A stretch of 64,000 bases of DNA from Haemophilus parainfluenzae (GTDB lineage Bacteria; Pseudomonadota; Gammaproteobacteria; Enterobacterales; Pasteurellaceae). Every line of letters starts with the position of its first letter. Position 1 is the first letter of the stretch. A model generated the notes under the pieces. The model was given only the letters and a program-made list of their open reading frames with translations. It had not been told where the DNA came from and ran no database searches. Shown here one piece after another: positions 48,563 to 59,129 of this stretch. Made by a program: the position numbers and the translations under genes. The DNA lies in NCBI RefSeq assembly GCF_003253005.1, contig NZ_QEPZ01000001.1:248001-312000 (forward strand), read 5' to 3'.

Positions 48563-49111
48563 TTAATGTAATATAGGTTTTATTTCTTGCGCATCATCGT
48601 TAAAATGGGTGTAAAACAACATCGCAATGGTGCGAACATATTCAATAATTTCTTCTAGCGCTTCAGCAAGCTCTTCTTCGTCATCTTCTTCATCATAACC
48701 AAGCTGACAAATATCTTGTAAATCATCTACCGCTTCGCCAATTTCGCCTTTTTCCTTATCCAATTCTGTCTGAACAAGACCTAAACCCAGTAAAAATTGG
48801 TTTGCCCAGTCTGATAGGCTGTCTGCACGGGCAAATACGCTCTCATCTTCTGTTAATCCCAATTCAAAATCAAACCCTTCTACATCCCCTAAGGTTTTAC
48901 CAATCTGTTCATAGATTTCGGTAATTGGCTGAATTAATGCGGCTGGATAAGCGTGGTTATCATTACTGAATTGATATAAAAGTGGTAACCAGCTTTGGTC
49001 TTTCAGCCCACCACAAATTAAGCCGCTCAAAAAACCATGTAATTCCGTTGCATTAATACCAATACCGGCAGATTTGAGTTGTTGATTAAGTTCAGTTTGG
49101 GAAATTGTCAT
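48563..49111 (-). CDS. ygfB: UPF0149 family protein YgfB
   Basis: Acidic helical protein of about 182 residues. The family has no firm biochemical function; the H. influenzae homologue has a known structure. Motifs include [12 protein letters not shown] and a conserved acidic C-terminal [32 protein letters not shown]. The open frame reaches 49141, but homologues begin at [10 protein letters not shown], and AGGTATAACA precedes ATG 49111. It is co-directional with pepP. Confidence 0.9.
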   Translation of the reverse strand: MTISQTELNQQLKSAGIGINATELHGFLSGLICGGLKDQSWLPLLYQFSNDNHAYPAALIQPITEIYEQIGKTLGDVEGFDFELGLTEDESVFARADSLSDWANQFLLGLGLVQTELDKEKGEIGEAVDDLQDICQLGYDEEDDEEELAEALEEIIEYVRTIAMLFYTHFNDDAQEIKPILH

Positions 49112-49166
49112 TGTTATACCTATAAAATCATCGAAAACCATTAAAGTGTAGCATCACACAAATAAA

Positions 49167-49205
49167 AATGCGATCGCATTTCTACAAAGAAAAACGATCG
49201 CACTT
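49167..49205 (-). terminator. Terminator after groEL
   Basis: Hairpin TGCGATCG (49169-49176) / CGATCGCA (49195-49202), extended by AT pairs; leftward T-rich tract follows. The left arm lies in a 16-bp palindrome around GCGATCGC. Confidence 0.7.
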
Positions 49206-49222
49206 TCTTTCGCAAAGGGGAA

Positions 49223-50881
<1,659 letters not shown>

Positions 50882-50891
50882 TTAATTTAAA

Positions 50892-51182
50892 TTATTCCAC
50901 AATCGCCAAAATATCGTTTTCAGAAATGATTAACACTTCTTCACCATCAATTTTTTCACTTTTCACGCCATAACCATCATTGAAAATGACTGTATCACCA
51001 ACTTTTACATCTAAAGGTTGAATGGTGCCATTTTCCAAAATACGACCCTTACCCACTGCCAATACTTTCGCACGGGTGGATTTAGTCGCTGCTGAGCCAG
51101 TTAATACGATACCGCCAGCTGAACGAGTTTCTACTTCTTCACGTTTAATGATTACACGATCGTGTAAAGGACGAATATTCAT
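50892..51182 (-). CDS. groS: Co-chaperonin GroES (10 kDa)
   Basis: Heptameric lid of the GroEL chamber. The 96-residue product starts [16 protein letters not shown] and has the mobile loop [15 protein letters not shown] that contacts GroEL. First gene of the groESL operon, with a sigma-32 type promoter at 51222-51249. Confidence 0.99.
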   Translation of the reverse strand: MNIRPLHDRVIIKREEVETRSAGGIVLTGSAATKSTRAKVLAVGKGRILENGTIQPLDVKVGDTVIFNDGYGVKSEKIDGEEVLIISENDILAIVE

Positions 51183-51221
51183 GATTAATTTCCTTCTTAA
51201 AAATTAGTTAATGCACTCCCT

Positions 51222-51249
51222 ATATAAGGAGGATTTTTATGATTTCAAG
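51222..51249 (-). promoter_or_regulatory. Sigma-32 heat-shock promoter of groESL
   Basis: On the minus strand CTTGAAA (51249-51243), a 13-nt spacer and CCTTATAT (51229-51222) fit the sigma-32 consensus CTTGAAA-N13-15-CCCCATnT. A TTGAAA/TATATA pair 16 nt apart could also serve sigma-70. No CIRCE element is present. Confidence 0.75.
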
Positions 51250-51351
51250 GGGTATTATTAAAAAAATCTAATAAAATATTTTTCCTATTCTGTCGTTTTT
51301 TACGTAAAATTCTGCCCGTCTTGCATAATAAACAAAAAAAGGAATAACAAT

Positions 51352-51654
51352 ATGCATTTAACATCAAGAGAACAAGAGAAATTGATGCTCTTTTTAGCCG
51401 GTGAGTTGGCGGCAAAACGCAAAGTACGTGGCATAAAATTAAACTATCCTGAGGCTATTGCTTATATCGCGAGTCATTTACAAGAAGCAGCGAGAGATGG
51501 TATGAGTGTGGCGGAAGTGATGCAATATGGAGCAACCCTACTCACTGTTGAAGATGTGATGGAAGGCGTTGCTGAAATGGTACACGAAGTACAAATTGAA
51601 GCAACTTTCCCAGATGGTACGAAGCTTGTTACCGTGCACAATCCGATTAGATAA
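51352..51654 (+). CDS. ureA: Urease subunit gamma
   Basis: Smallest structural subunit of nickel urease, which hydrolyses urea to ammonia and CO2. The 100-residue product matches UreA along its length ([58 protein letters not shown]). It begins the ureABC-(GST)-EFGH operon and is divergent from groES. Confidence 0.98.
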   Translation: MHLTSREQEKLMLFLAGELAAKRKVRGIKLNYPEAIAYIASHLQEAARDGMSVAEVMQYGATLLTVEDVMEGVAEMVHEVQIEATFPDGTKLVTVHNPIR

Positions 51655-51705
51655 TAAGTACAAGCGGTTAAAAATCGGAAAAAATTTACAACTAAGGAAT
51701 TAAAA

Positions 51706-52011
51706 ATGATCCCAGGTGAATACCAATTAGCCGAAGGTGATATTCTCGCTAATGTCGGCAGAAAAACAGTGATAATTGAAGTGACTAACTCAGGCGATAG
51801 ACCCATTCAAGTCGGCTCTCACTACCATTTCTTTGAAACCAATAATGCCCTTAAATTTGACCGCACTTTAGCACGTGGAATGCGTTTAAATGTGCCATCT
51901 GGCAATGCGGTACGTTTTGAACCCGGTGAAGTGAAATCAGTGGAATTAGTGGCTTTCGGTGGTAACCAAACCATTTACGGCTTCCATAATCAAATTGATG
52001 GCAAATTATAA
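51706..52011 (+). CDS. ureB: Urease subunit beta
   Basis: Second structural subunit, 101 residues, with [20 protein letters not shown], the [15 protein letters not shown] loop and the [10 protein letters not shown] segment. CTAAGGAATTAAAA is the ribosome site. The 51-nt gap after ureA contains ACAAGCGGT (51660-51668), the uptake signal type of Actinobacillus rather than Haemophilus. A Haemophilus-type core lies inside ureB. Confidence 0.98.
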   Translation: MIPGEYQLAEGDILANVGRKTVIIEVTNSGDRPIQVGSHYHFFETNNALKFDRTLARGMRLNVPSGNAVRFEPGEVKSVELVAFGGNQTIYGFHNQIDGKL

Positions 52012-52022
52012 GGTAGGGCAGA

Positions 52023-53741
52023 ATGGCATTAACAATTTCAAGAGCGCAATATGTAGCAACTTATGGCCCAACCGTTGGCGATAAAGTCCGTTTAGGCGAT
52101 ACCAATTTATGGGCAACCATTGAACAAGATTTATTAACCAAAGGTGATGAGTGTAAATTTGGTGGCGGTAAAAGCGTGCGTGATGGCATGGCGCAAAGTG
52201 GCACCGCAACGCGTGACAATCCAAATGTATTGGATTTTGTGATTACCAACGTGATGATCATTGATGCGAAATTAGGCATTATCAAAGCAGATATTGGTAT
52301 TCGCGATGGTCGTATTGTCGGCATCGGACAAGCGGGTAACCCTGACACCATGGATAACGTTACGCCAAACATGATTATCGGAGCTAGCACGGAAGTGCAT
52401 AACGGTGCACATTTAATTGCGACCGCTGGCGGTATTGATACCCACATTCACTTTATTTGCCCTCAACAAGCACAACATGCGATTGAAAGCGGCGTAACCA
52501 CCTTAATTGGTGGTGGAACTGGCCCGGCTGATGGTACACACGCGACTACTTGTACCCCAGGTGCATGGTATATGGAACGTATGTTCCAAGCGGCAGAAGC
52601 TTTACCTGTTAACGTAGGATTTTTCGGTAAAGGCAACTGTTCAACCCTAGATCCGCTACGTGAACAAATTGAAGCGGGCGCATTAGGTTTAAAAATCCAC
52701 GAAGACTGGGGCGCAACGCCAGCAGTGATTGATTCTGCATTAAAAGTGGCAGATGAAATGGATATTCAAGTGGCAATCCATACCGATACACTTAACGAAA
52801 GTGGCTTTTTGGAAGATACAATGAACGCCATTGATGGGCGTGTGATTCACACCTTCCACACAGAAGGTGCAGGTGGCGGACATGCGCCAGATATCATTAA
52901 AGCAGCGATGTATCCAAACGTATTGCCTGCTTCAACCAACCCGACTCGTCCGTTTACAAAAAACACCATTGATGAACATTTGGATATGTTGATGGTTTGC
53001 CATCACTTAGATAAACGCGTACCGGAAGATGTAGCTTTTGCCGATAGCCGTATCCGTCCTGAAACCATTGCAGCAGAAGATATTTTGCACGATATGGGCG
53101 TCTTCTCGATTATGAGTTCAGACTCTCAAGCAATGGGACGTATTGGAGAAGTCGTTATTCGTACATGGCAAACTGCAGATAAAATGAAAATGCAACGTGG
53201 TGAGCTAGGCAATGAAGGAAACGATAACTTCCGCATTAAACGCTATATCGCGAAATACACCATCAACCCAGCGATTGCACACGGTATTGCCGATCATATT
53301 GGTTCGTTAGAAGTGGGCAAAATTGCGGATATCGTGTTATGGAAACCGATGTTCTTTGGCGTAAAACCTGAAGTCGTAATTAAAAAAGGCTTTATTAGTT
53401 ACGCGAAAATGGGCGACCCAAATGCCTCTATTCCAACACCACAACCAGTGTTCTACCGTCCAATGTACGGTGCACAAGGCTTAGCAACCGCACAAACTGC
53501 AGTATTCTTTGTTTCGCAAGTCGCTGAAAAAGCCAATATTCGTGCAAAATTCGGTTTACACAAAGAAACCATTGCCGTGAAAGGTTGCCGCAGCGTAGGG
53601 AAAAAAGATCTGGTTCACAATAATGCGACACCTGAAATTACGGTGGATCCAGAACGCTATGAAGTGCGTGTAGATGGTGAACTCATTACCTGCGAACCTG
53701 TGGATACGGTGCCATTGGGGCAACGATATTTCTTGTTCTAA
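52023..53741 (+). CDS. ureC: Urease catalytic subunit alpha
   Basis: Active-site subunit with the dinuclear nickel centre. The 572-residue protein has the nickel ligands in [11 protein letters not shown], the carbamylated Lys in [25 protein letters not shown], and [16 protein letters not shown]. It also has the flap Cys in MVCHHLD and the Asp ligand in SSDSQAMGR. All are intact. Start ATG follows AAGGTAGGGCAGA. It is followed by an unusual insertion of a GST-like gene before ureE. Confidence 0.98.
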   Translation: MALTISRAQYVATYGPTVGDKVRLGDTNLWATIEQDLLTKGDECKFGGGKSVRDGMAQSGTATRDNPNVLDFVITNVMIIDAKLGIIKADIGIRDGRIVGIGQAGNPDTMDNVTPNMIIGASTEVHNGAHLIATAGGIDTHIHFICPQQAQHAIESGVTTLIGGGTGPADGTHATTCTPGAWYMERMFQAAEALPVNVGFFGKGNCSTLDPLREQIEAGALGLKIHEDWGATPAVIDSALKVADEMDIQVAIHTDTLNESGFLEDTMNAIDGRVIHTFHTEGAGGGHAPDIIKAAMYPNVLPASTNPTRPFTKNTIDEHLDMLMVCHHLDKRVPEDVAFADSRIRPETIAAEDILHDMGVFSIMSSDSQAMGRIGEVVIRTWQTADKMKMQRGELGNEGNDNFRIKRYIAKYTINPAIAHGIADHIGSLEVGKIADIVLWKPMFFGVKPEVVIKKGFISYAKMGDPNASIPTPQPVFYRPMYGAQGLATAQTAVFFVSQVAEKANIRAKFGLHKETIAVKGCRSVGKKDLVHNNATPEITVDPERYEVRVDGELITCEPVDTVPLGQRYFLF

Positions 53742-53778
53742 GTAGAAAAGAGCGGTCAAATTTTAAGGATAATTTACG

Positions 53779-54399
53779 ATGAAACTTTGGTACTCCACCA
53801 CCAGCCCGTATGTACGTAAAGTGCTGGTAACGTTGAAATATCAACAACTCTTAGACAAAACAGAACTGATTAAAATTGGTTCATCATTTGATGCAAGTTC
53901 TCCGCATAATCAGGCGAATCCTCTGGGTAGAGTGCCAGCGTTAGAACGTAATTGTGGCAACTGGCTTTATGGCAGTTTGCTCATTTGCGAATATCTCAAC
54001 CAAAAAGGCAAGGTTGAGCCTAAACTCATTCCAGAAAATGGCAAGCCACGTTGGGCGGCGTTAGCGTTGCATAATTTAGCCGATGGCATTATGGAAAACA
54101 CCGTGCCGATGATGGCTGAAAAAATGCTTCGCCCTGAAAGTGAATGGTGGACAGCTCGCCATCAACAACTAACTGAGCGTAATCGCCAAAGTTTTGCAAG
54201 ACTGGAGCAAGACTTAAAACCCTTTGGCACGGAATTAAACATTGGTACGTTAACGGCGGTTGCAGTCATTGATTGGTTCTTGTTTAGAGCAGAAAAAATT
54301 GGATTAGATCTTGCAAAAGAATTTCCAAATTTAACCGCTTGGGCAGCAGAGATGAATGAAAAATATGAGGTTTTAAGAGAAACAAAGCCAACGTTGTAA
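53779..54399 (+). CDS. Glutathione S-transferase family protein inside the urease operon
   Basis: Cytosolic GST-like protein of 206 residues. It has an N-terminal thioredoxin-fold domain (MKLWYSTTSPYVRKVLVTL, with NPLGRVPALE containing the cis-Pro, and the glutathione-contacting region GSLLICEYL). An all-helical C-domain follows. It resembles the YibF/GstB-like bacterial GSTs. It lies on the same strand between ureC and ureE with a good AAGGATAATTT ribosome site. No GST is part of the standard urease set, so its role there is unknown. It may be a simple passenger, or protect against metal or oxidative stress (speculation). Confidence 0.85.
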   Translation: MKLWYSTTSPYVRKVLVTLKYQQLLDKTELIKIGSSFDASSPHNQANPLGRVPALERNCGNWLYGSLLICEYLNQKGKVEPKLIPENGKPRWAALALHNLADGIMENTVPMMAEKMLRPESEWWTARHQQLTERNRQSFARLEQDLKPFGTELNIGTLTAVAVIDWFLFRAEKIGLDLAKEFPNLTAWAAEMNEKYEVLRETKPTL

Positions 54400-54458
54400 C
54401 CATTTTTGTGGTGTCACGAAATTGATCTAAATAACCTAATTTCTCTGTTTTTTCTTCT

Positions 54459-54615
54459 GCCTAATCTCCCCTTTCCCTCTTTGCTAAAGAGGGGGAAAAA
54501 CGAGCGAGATTTTATATCATTGTTCTACTTTGATATGGCAAATATAAATGAGTCAGATGACAGCAAATTTATAAAGAAAATCCCTCTTTATCAAAGAGAG
54601 GCGGGGATATTGGGC
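54459..54615. repeat. MITE-like element between the GST gene and ureE
   Basis: A 157-bp stretch bounded by imperfect terminal inverted repeats, GCCTAATCTCCCC and GGGGATATTGGGC (11 of 13 pair). It contains two internal hairpins, CCCTCTTT/AAAGAGGG (54475-54493) and CTCTTT/AAAGAG (54584-54598). No gene fits it; the 73-codon open frame across it (54406-54627) has no ribosome site. No transposase nearby. Only one full copy is visible here, so mobility is inferred. Confidence 0.45.
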
Positions 54616-54650
54616 AACCTTAATTAGCGAAGAAAATAAGTAATACAAAA

Positions 54651-55193
54651 ATGAAAATCCTCACCCCCATTCTGCCTATTATGGATACCATCTTAGGCGA
54701 CTTAGTTAGCCTCAGAACTGAAGGCAAAATTACCCATCAAACCATTGAACACGTGGCATTGCAGTGGTATGAAAGTGAACGCAATATTCTGCGTAAAACC
54801 ACTGATACGGGGCGTGAAGTTGCCTTTCGCTTACTAAAAGAAGGACAACGTTTAAAGCACGATGATGTGGTGTTTATCAGCGATGAACTAGCCATTGTGA
54901 TTGAAATTCTGCCAAGTGAAGTAATTGTACTGTCTCCGAAAACTTTGCCTGAAATGGCTCGAGCTTGTTATGAAATCGGTAATAAACATTCACCACTCTT
55001 TTTAGATGGCGATGAAGTAACATTGCCTTACGATAAGCCGATGTTCGAATGGTTACAAGCAGCGGGATTTCATCCTCAAAAAGCAGAACGCCGTTTAAGC
55101 CAAGCTTTGCGTGCCAATTCGGCACAAGGACACGGGCATTCGCACAGTCATTCGCATGATCATCACGGAGACGGCAATTGGCATCAACATTAA
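54651..55193 (+). CDS. ureE: Urease nickel chaperone UreE
   Basis: Delivers nickel to the urease assembly complex. The 180-residue protein has the UreE N- and C-domains (GREVAFRLLKEGQRLKHDDVVF, ARACYEIGNKHSPLF with the conserved His) and a His-rich tail HGHSHSHSHDHHGDGNWHQH for nickel storage. The tail codons overlap the likely UreF start. The ribosome site is weak. Confidence 0.96.
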   Translation: MKILTPILPIMDTILGDLVSLRTEGKITHQTIEHVALQWYESERNILRKTTDTGREVAFRLLKEGQRLKHDDVVFISDELAIVIEILPSEVIVLSPKTLPEMARACYEIGNKHSPLFLDGDEVTLPYDKPMFEWLQAAGFHPQKAERRLSQALRANSAQGHGHSHSHSHDHHGDGNWHQH

Positions 55194-55885
55194 ACCGAAG
55201 TCTGGCAGATTTAGGCGCATTGTTGCACTTGGTTGACCCGACTTTGCCAATCGGGGGCTTTAACCATTCAAACGGTTTAGAAACCTTTGTTCAACAAGGT
55301 GTTGTTTCGACAAAATCAAGCTTAGAAGAATATGTGCAAACTCAGCTTTTACAAAACTGGGTGTATAACGATGGCGCTTATCTTTCGCTCGCATTTGAAG
55401 CCATGGCTACCAATGATTTTGACCGTTTGTGCGAATTAGATCATTCGCTATCTGCGACCAAAATTGCACGAGAAAGTCGCGAAGGCAGTTTTAAACTCGG
55501 CGTGCGGTTATTAAAAATTTTTATCCGCTATGAACAACACCCAATGTTGAGCCAATTTCAGCAAGCGATTCAAAATAAAACCGTGCAAGGCTATTTCCCG
55601 ATTGTGTTTGCTATGGTGGCGCAAGCAATGGGGCTCAGCAAAGCTGATACCCTGTATGCGTTTTACTACAATGCGGCAGTTGGTACCATTACCAATGGCG
55701 TGAAACTCATTCCGCTCAGCCAAATGGACGGGCAAGATATTCTGTTTGATTTGCGTAGTGCGCTCTTGCAAGCTGTCGAATTAAGCCTTGAGCCCAATCT
55801 TGATTGGCTGGGTGCAGCAACTCTCGCAAATGACATCCGTTCCATGCAGCACGAAGTACTTTATACGCGACTTTATATGTCGTAA
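55178..55885 (+). CDS. ureF: Urease accessory protein UreF
   Basis: Assembly factor that joins UreD/UreH and UreG to the apo-urease and gates GTP use. The 235-residue helical product contains LLHLVDPTLPIGGFNHSNGLETFVQQG and the FPIVFAMVAQAMGLSKADTLYAFYYNA region. The first codon is TTG at 55178, 16 nt inside ureE, with no ATG near. The UreF homology starts within about 10 residues, so this start is likely. AAGAGCGGT occurs near the stop. Confidence 0.95.
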   Translation: MASTLNRSLADLGALLHLVDPTLPIGGFNHSNGLETFVQQGVVSTKSSLEEYVQTQLLQNWVYNDGAYLSLAFEAMATNDFDRLCELDHSLSATKIARESREGSFKLGVRLLKIFIRYEQHPMLSQFQQAIQNKTVQGYFPIVFAMVAQAMGLSKADTLYAFYYNAAVGTITNGVKLIPLSQMDGQDILFDLRSALLQAVELSLEPNLDWLGAATLANDIRSMQHEVLYTRLYMS

Positions 55886-55965
55886 GAGCGGTCATTTTTT
55901 ATTGAATTTTTACTTATTGCAGAGGTTATAAGAATGAGCCTCTACGAATCAACAAAAGGAACATT

Positions 55966-56601
55966 ATGCGTAACTACATTAAAATTGGCGTAGCAGGCCC
56001 CGTTGGTGCAGGCAAAACCGCGTTAATTGAAAAACTGACTCGCGAAATGGCGAGTAAATATAGCGTGGCAGTGATTACTAACGATATTTACACCCAAGAA
56101 GATGCGGAATTTTTAACTAAAAATAGTTTACTTCCGCCAGAGCGAATTATGGGCGTAGAGACAGGCGGTTGCCCCCACACGGCAATTCGTGAAGATGCCT
56201 CAATGAATTTAGAAGCGGTCGATGAAATAGTGGCGCGTTTTCCTGATGTGGAAATCGTGTTCATTGAATCAGGTGGCGATAACCTTTCAGCGACTTTTAG
56301 CCCTGATTTGGCAGACGTGACAATTTTCGTGATTGACGTGGCTCAAGGGGAAAAAATCCCTCGTAAAGGTGGGCCGGGTATCACTCGTTCTGATTTATTA
56401 GTGATTAACAAAACTGACCTAGCGCCATTCGTTGGTGCTGACTTAAGCGTCATGGAACGTGATGCGCGTCGTATGCGTAATGGCCAGCCATTTGTGTTTA
56501 CCAATTTAATGAAAAAAGAAAATCTTGATGGCGTGATTGGTTGGATTGAAAAATATGCGTTATTGAAGAACGTAGAAGAACCTAAGGCGTTAGTGAGATA
56601 A
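55966..56601 (+). CDS. ureG: Urease accessory GTPase UreG
   Basis: SIMIBI-class GTPase that hydrolyses GTP to drive nickel insertion. The 211-residue product has P-loop GPVGAGKT (11-18), the metal-binding Cys-Pro-His in [22 protein letters not shown] and the NKTD specificity motif. All are intact. AAAGGAACATT precedes the ATG. Followed by a terminator-like hairpin before ureH. Confidence 0.98.
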   Translation: MRNYIKIGVAGPVGAGKTALIEKLTREMASKYSVAVITNDIYTQEDAEFLTKNSLLPPERIMGVETGGCPHTAIREDASMNLEAVDEIVARFPDVEIVFIESGGDNLSATFSPDLADVTIFVIDVAQGEKIPRKGGPGITRSDLLVINKTDLAPFVGADLSVMERDARRMRNGQPFVFTNLMKKENLDGVIGWIEKYALLKNVEEPKALVR

Positions 56602-56608
56602 AGAATCA

Positions 56609-56644
56609 TCCCCTCTCCTTTAACTTTAAAGAGGGGAGTTTTTT
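56609..56644 (+). terminator. Hairpin terminator between ureG and ureH
   Basis: Stem TCCCCTCT (56609-56616) / AGAGGGGA (56630-56637) followed by GTTTTTT. It resembles the CCCTCTTT..AAAGAGGG hairpins of the element before ureE. Confidence 0.75.
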
Positions 56645-56660
56645 ACAAATTGAAAAGATT

Positions 56661-57473
56661 ATGAATAGTACCCTCAAACTTTCAACCAAACTTTCCTCAA
56701 ACGGCAAAACTCAACTTGATGAATACTTTGCGACGCCACCTTTTAAAGTAATGACGTTATCTGCTTATTCCGATTCTTGGGAAAATGGACTTAATGCAAT
56801 GCAAATGTCTTCTTCGCCAGGCTTATTGGCAGGGGATCGAGTTGATATTCAAATAACGCTCGAACAATCTACCGCACTTTCTTTAAATACGCAGGCATTT
56901 ACTCGAGTTCAGGCAATGAATGAGGGGAATTTTGCCGAGCAAAATACATTGATTCAACTTGCTGAGAAAAGTCGTTTATTTTACTTACCTCATCCGTTGG
57001 TTTTGCATAAGAATTCTGCGCTTAAGCAAAAAACGTTAATCAATATGCAATCTGAGAGTACGCTAATTTATGGTGAAATTGTGGCTATTGGGCGAGTGGC
57101 AAATGATGAGCGTTTTGAATTTCGCCAATTTTCTTCTCATTTAAAAGTTCAGCTTGTGCAAGAAAATGGGAAAGTTAAACCGCTGATGTTGGATTGTATT
57201 CAGTGGTCGCCGTCTAAAATGAATTTAACCGCTTTAAGCCAAATGGAAGGGTTCTCACATCAAGGATCGTTGGTTTATCTCAATTTGCAGAAAACAACAA
57301 CTGAAGTTAAACAAATCGTCCAAACACTTCAACAGCAGGAAAGTGAAAAATCTCTACTTATTGGCGTTTCTCAATTAAATAAAGGCGGACTTATTGTACG
57401 AGTGCTTGGTCATCGTGCCGAACTCATTCAGAAACTGTTTGAGAAAATAGGTGAACAGCTAAAATCAGCATAA
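56661..57473 (+). CDS. ureH: Urease accessory protein UreD/UreH
   Basis: Scaffold that binds apo-urease first and recruits UreF and UreG. The 270-residue protein shows UreD motifs SSPGLLAGDRVDIQITLEQ, LNTQAFTRVQAM and FYLPHPLVLHKNSALKQKT. It is more divergent than other urease proteins, as is normal for this family. Last gene of the operon. No terminator was seen after it; the aspA promoter region follows. A hairpin before it may lower its expression. Confidence 0.93.
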   Translation: MNSTLKLSTKLSSNGKTQLDEYFATPPFKVMTLSAYSDSWENGLNAMQMSSSPGLLAGDRVDIQITLEQSTALSLNTQAFTRVQAMNEGNFAEQNTLIQLAEKSRLFYLPHPLVLHKNSALKQKTLINMQSESTLIYGEIVAIGRVANDERFEFRQFSSHLKVQLVQENGKVKPLMLDCIQWSPSKMNLTALSQMEGFSHQGSLVYLNLQKTTTEVKQIVQTLQQQESEKSLLIGVSQLNKGGLIVRVLGHRAELIQKLFEKIGEQLKSA

Positions 57474-57549
57474 AATTAATATAGCTGAATTAATTTCCCC
57501 TAAAAAAACTTATGCGAGAAATGAAAATATCTCTTATACGTCTTATTTG

Positions 57550-57595
57550 AAATGTGATCCATGTCAAATTTATTTTCTATGTAAATTCCTATAAT
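57550..57595 (+). promoter_or_regulatory. Class II CRP promoter of aspA
   Basis: The 22-mer at 57550-57571 has TGTGATCCATGTCAAA, a perfect left half and 4 of 5 of the right half of TGTGA-N6-TCACA. A consensus TATAAT lies at 57590-57595. The centre is about 41.5 bp upstream of an expected start near 57602, the class II geometry. Confidence 0.75.
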
Positions 57596-57633
57596 TACCT
57601 CAAATTAATTAACAACCCAAAAAGGTGATTAAA

Positions 57634-59052
57634 ATGACTCAATACAGAAAAGAAGTGGATTTATTAGGTGAACGTGATGTGCCAGCAGATGCATACTGGG
57701 GTATCCATACCTTAAGAGCGGTCGAAAACTTCAACATTTCTAATGTGACCATTTCTGATGTACCAGAATTTGTACGTGGCATGGTGATGGTGAAAAAAGC
57801 AACGGCTTTAGCCAATGGTGAATTAGGTGCAATTCCAAGTGATATTGCAAAAGCGATTGTAGCAGCTTGTGATGAAATCCTTACCACTGGAAAATGCTTA
57901 GATCAATTCCCATCAGATGTATATCAAGGTGGTGCAGGTACGTCTGTCAATATGAATACCAATGAAGTGGTTGCTAACCTTGCGCTTGAAAAAATTGGCC
58001 ATAAAAAAGGCGAATATAACGTGATTAACCCAATGGATCACGTTAACGCAAGCCAATCAACTAATGATGCGTATCCTACCGGTTTCCGTATTGCAGTGTA
58101 TAACAGCATCTTAAAATTAATCGATAAAATTCAATATTTACACGACGGTTTTGATAATAAAGCAAAAGAGTTTGCGAACATCTTAAAAATGGGTCGTACT
58201 CAATTGCAAGATGCAGTGCCAATGACTGTTGGTCAAGAATTCAAAGCTTTCGCTGTATTACTTGAAGAAGAAGTACGTAACTTAAAACGTACAGCAGATT
58301 TACTCCTTGAAGTAAACCTTGGTGCAACGGCAATCGGTACTGGTTTAAATACTCCACAAGGCTATACAGAATTAGTTGTAAAACACCTTGCTCAAGTGAC
58401 TGGATTAGCTTGCGTACCGGCAGAAAACTTAATCGAAGCAACATCTGACTGTGGTGCTTATGTCATGGTTCACGGTGCATTAAAACGTACTGCTGTGAAA
58501 CTTTCTAAAGTATGTAATGACTTACGTTTACTTTCTTCTGGTCCACGTGCTGGTATTAAAGAAATTAACTTACCTGAATTACAAGCGGGCTCTTCTATCA
58601 TGCCAGCCAAAGTAAACCCTGTTGTTCCAGAAGTAGTAAACCAAGTGTGCTTTAAAGTAATTGGTAACGATACCACTGTGACTTTTGCATCTGAAGCAGG
58701 TCAATTACAATTAAACGTAATGGAACCTGTAATTGGTCAAGCAATGTTTGAATCTATCGACATCTTAACCAATGCTTGCGTAAACTTACGCGATAAATGT
58801 GTAGACGGTATTACTGTAAACAAAGAAATTTGTGAAAACTACGTATTTAACTCAATCGGTATCGTGACTTACTTAAATCCATTTATCGGTCACCATAATG
58901 GCGACTTAGTGGGTAAAATCTGTGCTCAAACCGGTAAAGGTGTACGTGAAGTCGTATTAGAAAAAGGTTTATTAACTGCAGAACAATTGGATGACATCCT
59001 TTCTGTAGAAAACTTAATGAACCCAACTTACAAAGCGAAATTAAATAAATAA
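57634..59052 (+). CDS. aspA: Aspartate ammonia-lyase (aspartase)
   Basis: Converts aspartate to fumarate and ammonia, feeding fumarate respiration. The 472-residue product has the superfamily signature [11 protein letters not shown] with the catalytic Ser loop, [18 protein letters not shown]-like MGRTQLQDA region, and [14 protein letters not shown] at 57634 follows AGGTGATT; an in-frame GTG at 57625 is the ribosome site itself. Its last ~13 codons and terminator are duplicated 1.29 kb downstream. The urease operon upstream and this gene both produce ammonia. Confidence 0.97.
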   Translation: MTQYRKEVDLLGERDVPADAYWGIHTLRAVENFNISNVTISDVPEFVRGMVMVKKATALANGELGAIPSDIAKAIVAACDEILTTGKCLDQFPSDVYQGGAGTSVNMNTNEVVANLALEKIGHKKGEYNVINPMDHVNASQSTNDAYPTGFRIAVYNSILKLIDKIQYLHDGFDNKAKEFANILKMGRTQLQDAVPMTVGQEFKAFAVLLEEEVRNLKRTADLLLEVNLGATAIGTGLNTPQGYTELVVKHLAQVTGLACVPAENLIEATSDCGAYVMVHGALKRTAVKLSKVCNDLRLLSSGPRAGIKEINLPELQAGSSIMPAKVNPVVPEVVNQVCFKVIGNDTTVTFASEAGQLQLNVMEPVIGQAMFESIDILTNACVNLRDKCVDGITVNKEICENYVFNSIGIVTYLNPFIGHHNGDLVGKICAQTGKGVREVVLEKGLLTAEQLDDILSVENLMNPTYKAKLNK

Positions 59053-59098
59053 TCTCGCTGAGATATAGAAAAGAGCGGTCAATTTTGACCGCTCTTTT
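59010..59098. repeat. Direct repeat A: aspA 3' end plus terminator (left copy)
   Basis: Eighty-nine base pairs holding the last codons of aspA, its stop, and the terminator. Nearly identical to 60299-60385; the differences are a few substitutions and two single-base gaps. The two copies flank the lipoprotein gene. Confidence 0.9.
59069..59098. terminator. Terminator of aspA, AAGAGCGGT type
   Basis: Perfect 14-bp stem AAAAGAGCGGTCAA / TTGACCGCTCTTTT with a 2-nt loop and T-run on the right. Confidence 0.9.
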
Positions 59099-59129
59099 AA
59101 ATTGAATACGCTAACTTGCTAGTTCTTCG

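Noticed and set aside
49166-49205. GCGATCGC palindromes as a CRP-S or competence-regulator site
   Set aside because: The spacing does not fit TGCGA-N6-TCGCA, and the position after groEL with a T-run fits a terminator better.
54406-54627. 73-codon open frame between the GST gene and ureE
   Set aside because: No ribosome site, low-complexity composition, and it overlaps the MITE-like repeat.
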